From NCBI GenBank assembly GCA_934444765.1, contig CAKSDC010000010.1, positions 1-64,000 on the forward strand: DNA of 64,000 nucleotides. Reading direction: 5' to 3'. The position numbers and the translations under genes are program-made. This document shows, one piece after another, positions 59,062 to 64,000 of this stretch (positions within the stretch are counted from its first letter, which is position 1; each line of letters opens with the position of its first letter). The notes under the pieces were generated by a model, which ran no database searches, was not told the DNA's origin, and worked only from the letters and a program-made list of their open reading frames with translations. The DNA is from an uncultured Oscillospiraceae bacterium (GTDB lineage: Bacteria > Bacillota > Clostridia > Oscillospirales > Ruminococcaceae).

Positions 59062-60660
59062 ATGTCAATAATAGTATCGGAAATACAGTCTTCCTTAACC
59101 GAAACCAAACAAGGCATAATAGATAAAGCTATTAAAAGTTTAAACTTAACACATGGTCAAGTAGTAGACGCTGAAATACACAAGACCTCTTTAGATGCAC
59201 GCAAAAGAGACAATATTCACTTTGTAAGTTCGGTATACTTGCAGTTGAATAACTCCAATAAAGAAGTTGCACTATGCAAAAAGTATAAGAGATGTATTCA
59301 GGTAAGACCGAGTGGATTTAATCCCATATGTGCTACTAATAACTATCAGGGCAGACCGTTAATAGTAGGTTTAGGACCTGCTGGGCTGTTCTGTGCTTTA
59401 GCCTTAGCGGAAAACGGTTATCGACCTATAGTGTTAGAACGTGGCGAAAAGGTGGAAGATAGAGTACAGTCCACTAACACTTTTTGGAACGGTGGAGAGT
59501 TCAACGAAAATAGTAACGTACAGTTCGGCGAAGGTGGTGCGGGTACGTTCTCAGACGGAAAACTCACTACCCGTATAAAAGATACTCTATGCAGATACGT
59601 ATTTGAACGCTTAGTAGAATTTGGTGCTACTCCTGAAATACTAACGAAGTCTAAAGCTCATATAGGTACTGATAAACTTAGAGATATAGTAAAGAACGTT
59701 CGCAACCGAATAGTAGCTTTAGGTGGAGAAGTACACTTCAACTCTAAAATGATAGACTTTACACTTTCAAATAGTAATAAGGTTACAGTAGTAACCTCAT
59801 CTACTGGTGAAGAATATACTCCATGTGCTATGGTATTAGCTATAGGACACTCTGCAAGAGATACCTTTGAACTAATACTAAATAAAGACATATACGTAGA
59901 ACCTAAACCTTTTTCTGTAGGTGTTAGAATAGAACATTCCAAACAGAGTGTAAACTACAGTCTATATGGTGAACACGCTAACAGTCCATTACTACCGGTT
60001 GGAGAGTATCAACTATCGCATAGGTTAAAAGACGGAAGAGCGGTATATACTTTCTGTATGTGTCCAGGGGGATACGTAGTACCGTCTTCCAGTGAAGTCG
60101 GTGGAGTAGTAACCAACGGTATGAGTGAATATGCAAGAGACGGAAAAAATTCCAACTCAGCATTAGTAGTATCGGTATCCAGTAGAGACTATGGCAATAG
60201 ACCAATGGATAGCATAGCCTTTGCACGTAGTTTGGAGCAAAGAGCGTTCAACTTAGCTAATAAGAACTACACTGCACCTATTAATACGGTTAGAGGCTTT
60301 TTAAACGATACTATAGATATGCACTCTAACGTACAACCGACCTACGCAATAGGCGTAACACCTTGCGATTTAAACCTACTGTTCCCCAACTATATAACCG
60401 ATACTTTAAAAGTTGGACTGCATCAATTTTCAAAGAAGATGGAATGCTTTGGCGACGGCAACGCTCTAATGACTGCTCCTGAAACCAGAACCTCCTCACC
60501 TATTAGAATATCACGTAACCACGATACCTTAACTTCGGTATCGGTAGAAAACTTATACCCATGCGGAGAAGGTGCAGGATATTCAGGAGGTATAACCTCA
60601 TCAGCAGTAGACGGGCTAAAGGTAGCCTTAAAGATAATGGAAAAGTATTCCACTAAATAG
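59062..60660 (+). CDS. FAD-dependent oxidoreductase (COG2509 type)
   Basis: A 532-residue flavoprotein. After an N-terminal domain of about 90 residues come the FAD Rossmann motif VGLGPAGLFCALALAENG and ERGEKVEDR, then the family-specific NVQFGEGGAGTFSDGKLTTR and, near the end, YPCGEGAGYSGGITSSAVDG. Members are called uncharacterised FAD-dependent dehydrogenases; the reaction is unknown. It is 33 nt upstream of galT and shares its transcript. Confidence 0.88.
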   Translation: MSIIVSEIQSSLTETKQGIIDKAIKSLNLTHGQVVDAEIHKTSLDARKRDNIHFVSSVYLQLNNSNKEVALCKKYKRCIQVRPSGFNPICATNNYQGRPLIVGLGPAGLFCALALAENGYRPIVLERGEKVEDRVQSTNTFWNGGEFNENSNVQFGEGGAGTFSDGKLTTRIKDTLCRYVFERLVEFGATPEILTKSKAHIGTDKLRDIVKNVRNRIVALGGEVHFNSKMIDFTLSNSNKVTVVTSSTGEEYTPCAMVLAIGHSARDTFELILNKDIYVEPKPFSVGVRIEHSKQSVNYSLYGEHANSPLLPVGEYQLSHRLKDGRAVYTFCMCPGGYVVPSSSEVGGVVTNGMSEYARDGKNSNSALVVSVSSRDYGNRPMDSIAFARSLEQRAFNLANKNYTAPINTVRGFLNDTIDMHSNVQPTYAIGVTPCDLNLLFPNYITDTLKVGLHQFSKKMECFGDGNALMTAPETRTSSPIRISRNHDTLTSVSVENLYPCGEGAGYSGGITSSAVDGLKVALKIMEKYSTK

Positions 60661-60693
60661 TTAAAAATCACTAATAGAAAGGATACATATACT

Positions 60694-62187
60694 ATGTCTA
60701 AGTATGTAGATAAGTTAGTAGACTATGCTATAAAAAATAGTCTAATTTCCCAAGAAGACAGCATATACGCAAGAAACAGAATACTTGCTAAGCTACAGTG
60801 TGACGACTACACTCCAACAGACGAAACTTTTAATTCACAGGATACCCTTGCACAAGTATTAGATGAACTATTACGATACGCTTCCGAAAAAGGTCTGGTA
60901 GACTATGATAGTATAGTCAGCCGTGACATATTCGATACCGAACTTATGGACGTATTTATAGATAGACCTTCCAACGTTACCAATAAGTTTTACGAACTGT
61001 ATCAAAAGTCACCTAAACAGGCAACAGACTATTTTTATGCACTCTCTAAAGCCTCTAACTATATAAGAACCGACAGAATAGCCAAAGATATCCGTTGGAC
61101 TACTCAATCGGAATACGGCGAAATAGAAATGTCAATCAATATGTCCAAACCTGAAAAAGACCCTAAAGCCATAGCATTGGCTGGAAAGATGAAGTCGGTA
61201 GCGTACCCTAAGTGTCAACTATGTATCGATAATGTAGGTTACAAAGGTAGACTAAATCACCCAGCAAGAGCAACTCACAGAATAGTTCCATTAGAAGTTT
61301 GCGGTCAGCAATGGGGACTTCAATATTCACCATACGTATACTATAACGAACACTGTATACTATTAAACCAATCGCATACACCTATGAAGATAGATAGGTC
61401 AGCATTTAAAAAGCTATTGGACTTTATATCAAAGTTCCCACACTATATGATAGGTTCTAATGCCGACTTGCCTATAGTAGGAGGTTCAATATTAAGTCAC
61501 GAACATTTTCAAGGTGGAAACCACGTCTTTCCTATGATGAAAGCACCATCGGAACAGTACTATACCATACAGGGTTATGAAGATATTAAAGTATCAAGAG
61601 TTAAATGGGCTATGTCAGTAATAAGACTACAGAGTTCCAACATAGATAGAATAGTAGAGTTAGCCGACAGAATATTGACTTCATGGCGTAACTACTCCGA
61701 TGAAGACGCATTTATATTCGCAAATACTAACGGAACACCACATAATACTATAACTCCTATAGCGTACAAACTACAAGACGACTACACCTTAGACTTAGTA
61801 TTAAGAAACAACATAACTACTGAACTATATCCATTAGGAGTATTCCACCCACACCAAGAACTTCATAACATAAAGAAGGAAAACATCGGCTTAATAGAAG
61901 TTATGGGTTTAGCCATACTACCTTCAAGATTAGCTTACGAACTAAAGCTACTATCTACAGTATTAGCTAATAAAGAAGATATTTCCAAATATCCTGAACT
62001 ACAGAAGCACTCACAATGGGCAGAACAGATATCTCAAAAGTATAGTAGTATCTCTTCGGCAAACGCCTACGATATAGTACTTAAAGAGACTGGTTTAGTC
62101 TTCACAAAGGTGCTTGAACACGCTGGAGTTTACAAACGTACCCCACAAGGTATTCAGGCTTTTGATAAGTTTATTAATCAAATATAG
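60694..62187 (+). CDS. galT: Galactose-1-phosphate uridylyltransferase, class II
   Basis: A 497-residue Firmicutes-type (class II) GalT, which swaps UMP between UDP-glucose and galactose-1-phosphate in the Leloir pathway. Diagnostic parts are the N-terminal helical extension (KLVDYAIKNSLI), PYVYYNEHCILLN, and the active site SHEHFQGGNHVFPM. galK and galE are not adjacent, which is unusual for galT. It starts behind GAAAGGA. Confidence 0.94.
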   Translation: MSKYVDKLVDYAIKNSLISQEDSIYARNRILAKLQCDDYTPTDETFNSQDTLAQVLDELLRYASEKGLVDYDSIVSRDIFDTELMDVFIDRPSNVTNKFYELYQKSPKQATDYFYALSKASNYIRTDRIAKDIRWTTQSEYGEIEMSINMSKPEKDPKAIALAGKMKSVAYPKCQLCIDNVGYKGRLNHPARATHRIVPLEVCGQQWGLQYSPYVYYNEHCILLNQSHTPMKIDRSAFKKLLDFISKFPHYMIGSNADLPIVGGSILSHEHFQGGNHVFPMMKAPSEQYYTIQGYEDIKVSRVKWAMSVIRLQSSNIDRIVELADRILTSWRNYSDEDAFIFANTNGTPHNTITPIAYKLQDDYTLDLVLRNNITTELYPLGVFHPHQELHNIKKENIGLIEVMGLAILPSRLAYELKLLSTVLANKEDISKYPELQKHSQWAEQISQKYSSISSANAYDIVLKETGLVFTKVLEHAGVYKRTPQGIQAFDKFINQI

Positions 62188-62207
62188 TGCAGAAAGGACG
62201 TATCTAT

Positions 62208-62459
62208 ATGGATAAAAAGAAGTTAAACGCTATTAGAAAAAAAGACTGTCAAAGAGTTAAAGACATAAAAAAGACTATAGCAATACTAAAGTCTAAAGTA
62301 GCCAGTCAGGAACAGACTATTAATAGTCTACACCAAGAGATTGCTAACAAAGACCAAGAACTTAAACGCAAAGACTTAGAACTTCAAAGTAAAGATAAGC
62401 TACTACAGGCTAAAGACTTAGAACTTCAAGCTAAAGACGAAGTGTTAAAGTCTAAGTGA
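62208..62459 (+). CDS. Small coiled-coil protein with heptad repeats
   Basis: An 83-residue, highly charged protein with no known domain. From about residue 20 it is one helix; the C-terminal part repeats near-identical seven-residue units of the type KDLELQA/S (KDLELQSKDKLLQAKDLELQ), an ideal coiled coil. The ATG at 62208 follows AGAAAGGA; an earlier GTG overlaps the galT stop. It is 20 nt after galT. Function unknown; length may vary between strains because of the repeats. Confidence 0.7.
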   Translation: MDKKKLNAIRKKDCQRVKDIKKTIAILKSKVASQEQTINSLHQEIANKDQELKRKDLELQSKDKLLQAKDLELQAKDEVLKSK

Positions 62460-62505
62460 TAATATCATTACGATAAAAAATATTGTGTTATTTCCTTAAA
62501 ATTCC

Positions 62506-62534
62506 TTGATTTTATTTGGATATTAGAGTATAAT
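62506..62534 (+). promoter_or_regulatory. Promoter of nadE
   Basis: TTGATT (62506-62511), 17 bp, TATAAT (62529-62534), 41 nt before the start codon. Confidence 0.8.
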
Positions 62535-62575
62535 ATTAACATAATACTATAATCTGTAATGAAAGGATTTTACAC

Positions 62576-64000
62576 ATGAAAGACGGTTTTATAAAGGTAG
62601 CTTGTGCCTCTCCCGACGTTCACGTTGCCGACTGTGACTACAACGCTACTCAAATTATAGATAAGATTAAAGAAGCCTATTCTAACGGTGCTAAACTGAT
62701 AGCATTCCCAGAACTATCTATTACGGGATATACTTGTGGCGACCTTTTTCTACAAGATACCCTATTAAATAGTGCTAAAAAGTCTTTACGTGATATACTG
62801 CAAGCTACTAAGGATTTAGACATAGTATCCATAGTAGGCTTGCCTTACGTAGTAAACGGAAAACTATACAACTGCGGAGCGGTCATACACTGTGGCTATC
62901 TATTAGGAATGGTACCTAAAACTTACATTCCAAACTACTCCGAATTTTACGAAGCAAGACTGTTCACCAGTGGAAAGAACGTTCACACTACTATAGAGTT
63001 CGACGAAGACGGTGACGGTGAAACGCTTATATTTTTTGGACAGATGGTGTTCAGGTGTGAAGACGTTCCAGAATTTTGCTTTGGTGTAGAAGTCTGTGAG
63101 GACCTTTGGGTGAACAGTACACCTTCCGAAAAGTTAGCGGAAAACGGTGCTACCTTAATAGTAAACCTATCGGCAAGTGACGAAATTATTGGTAAGGCTG
63201 AATACCGACGTACTCTAATCAAGGCAAAGTCAGGAGCGTTACTAAGTGCCTATATGTATGCAGATGCAAGCATCGGTGAAAGTACTACCGATATGGTATT
63301 CGCTGGGCATAATATAATAGCGGAAAACGGTTCTATATTGGCAGAAAGCAGACTATTTCAAAACGGCATAACCTATGCAGATATCGACGTTTTAAGACTA
63401 ACTCATGAACGCAGACGTTCTACAACTTTTGAAGTGGATAATAGCATTTCACATTATGACCGTCCAACTATATATAGTAAATACTTCGTTATGCCTACCA
63501 TAGAAACTAACCTTACCCGAAAGTTTTCTAAAACTCCATTCGTACCGAGTTCAAAAGATGACCTATCTAAACGTTGTGAGGAAATATTGGCTATACAGTC
63601 TGTAGGTCTAATGACAAGACTACGTCACATAGGTTGCAAAACTGCCGTAATAGGACTATCTGGCGGTTTAGATAGCACTTTAGCGTTAATAGTAACGGTT
63701 CACGCATTCGATATGCTAAGATTGGATAGAAAAGGCATTAAGACTATCACAATGCCATGTTTCGGCACTACCGATAGAACCTACTCTAACGCTTGCAACC
63801 TTGCCAAAGAGTACGGCACCGAACTGATAGAAATAGACATCAAAGACAGTGTAAACCAACACTTTAAGGATATCGCACACGATAGCAACGTCCATAATGT
63901 AACTTATGAGAACTCACAGGCACGTGAAAGAACTCAAATATTAATGGATATGGCTAACGAGTACGGCGGTATAGTAATAGGTACGGGTGACCTTTCCGAA
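62576..64000 (+). CDS. nadE: Glutamine-dependent NAD+ synthetase (5' part)
   Basis: The first 475 residues of a two-domain NAD synthetase; the rest lies past the window. The N-terminal carbon-nitrogen hydrolase (glutaminase) domain shows E in AFPELSITGYTCGDLF, K in MVPKTYIPNYSEFYE and nucleophile Cys in GVEVCEDLWV. The C-terminal synthetase domain has the ATP-pyrophosphatase P-loop GLSGGLDSTLA and reaches GTGDLSE, where the window ends. It converts nicotinic acid adenine dinucleotide to NAD using glutamine. It starts behind GAAAGGA. Confidence 0.95.
   Translation, partial: MKDGFIKVACASPDVHVADCDYNATQIIDKIKEAYSNGAKLIAFPELSITGYTCGDLFLQDTLLNSAKKSLRDILQATKDLDIVSIVGLPYVVNGKLYNCGAVIHCGYLLGMVPKTYIPNYSEFYEARLFTSGKNVHTTIEFDEDGDGETLIFFGQMVFRCEDVPEFCFGVEVCEDLWVNSTPSEKLAENGATLIVNLSASDEIIGKAEYRRTLIKAKSGALLSAYMYADASIGESTTDMVFAGHNIIAENGSILAESRLFQNGITYADIDVLRLTHERRRSTTFEVDNSISHYDRPTIYSKYFVMPTIETNLTRKFSKTPFVPSSKDDLSKRCEEILAIQSVGLMTRLRHIGCKTAVIGLSGGLDSTLALIVTVHAFDMLRLDRKGIKTITMPCFGTTDRTYSNACNLAKEYGTELIEIDIKDSVNQHFKDIAHDSNVHNVTYENSQARERTQILMDMANEYGGIVIGTGDLSE

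Noticed and set aside
1..64000. tRNA, rRNA, prophage, complete insertion sequence or defence island
   Set aside because: I looked for cloverleaf-like ends, rRNA-like stretches, transposase, integrase and restriction or toxin motifs and saw none that could be supported; a tRNAscan or Rfam run would settle it.

Overview
This 64-kb window is an AT-rich chromosome segment of a Gram-positive anaerobe, most likely a fibre-degrading Ruminococcus-type member of the Clostridia (Oscillospiraceae/Ruminococcaceae). Evidence: an oxygen-sensitive class III ribonucleotide reductase (nrdD/nrdG), a Firmicutes-type galT, GatCAB-type indirect amidation, near-canonical sigma-A promoters (TTGACW-17-TATAAT) with AAAGGA/GGAGG ribosome sites, and four C-terminal dockerin-type modules on otherwise unrelated proteins, the signature of a cellulosome-like system. 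No rRNA, tRNA, prophage, CRISPR array or complete insertion sequence was found. Species was not determined.

Layout. 1-5.1 kb: end of gatA, a single-ORF GatB-aspartyl-tRNA synthetase fusion, and hflX. 5.1-8.8 kb (minus): nrdD, a PD-(D/E)XK nuclease-like gene and nrdG behind a promoter with NrdR-like boxes. 9.2-12.1 kb: DUF445 protein, serine hydrolase, orphan OmpR-type regulator, then copy 1 of a ~180-nt structured repeat. 12.3-15.7 kb: panB-panC-panD-coaBC, pantothenate and CoA synthesis. 15.8-17.8 kb: two CobW-type GTPases, the first His-rich, the second joined to a DUF1980-like domain. 17.9-21.8 kb (minus): MacAB-like exporter. 22.1-28.4 kb (minus): murD, two M42 peptidases, a GNAT, a PLP lyase and a membrane protein. 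28.5-30.7 kb (minus): ispD-ispF and a transglutaminase-like surface protein. 30.8-35.9 kb: corA, a cysteine-peptidase-like gene, an iron alcohol dehydrogenase with repeat copy 2 in its leader, and mgtE with a 45-codon upstream ORF. 36-40.8 kb: a half-dockerin secreted protein, a zinc-binding-protein/permease fusion under a Fur-family-like operator, and a GH26 mannanase with dockerin. 40.9-46.9 kb: a thiazoline-carboxylate-hydrolase-family gene and a decayed paralogue, uvrB, radC, a degenerate GGDEF membrane protein, and a deaminase-like protein with a long disordered tail. 47-50.2 kb (minus): a dockerin-bearing M3-like peptidase and a DRE-TIM aldolase. 50.5-64 kb: HD hydrolase, aldo/keto reductase, RluA; metY whose 3' end runs into repeat copy 3; a VWA lipoprotein; tautomerase and proA; GH25 lysozyme with partial dockerin; an unlisted 46-residue Cys-rich peptide; FAD oxidoreductase, galT, a coiled-coil protein and the start of nadE.

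Most notable are (1) the GatB-AspRS fusion, which would tether the two steps of Asn-tRNA formation; (2) three near-identical, strongly folded ~180-nt repeats lying in the sense direction at gene ends or leaders; (3) a recurring metal theme (two CobW proteins, a zinc uptake fusion lacking a local ATPase gene, corA, mgtE); and (4) two small ORFs, a 46-residue Cys-rich peptide and a possible mgtE leader peptide. All functional statements come from reading motifs in the sequence; no database search was possible.
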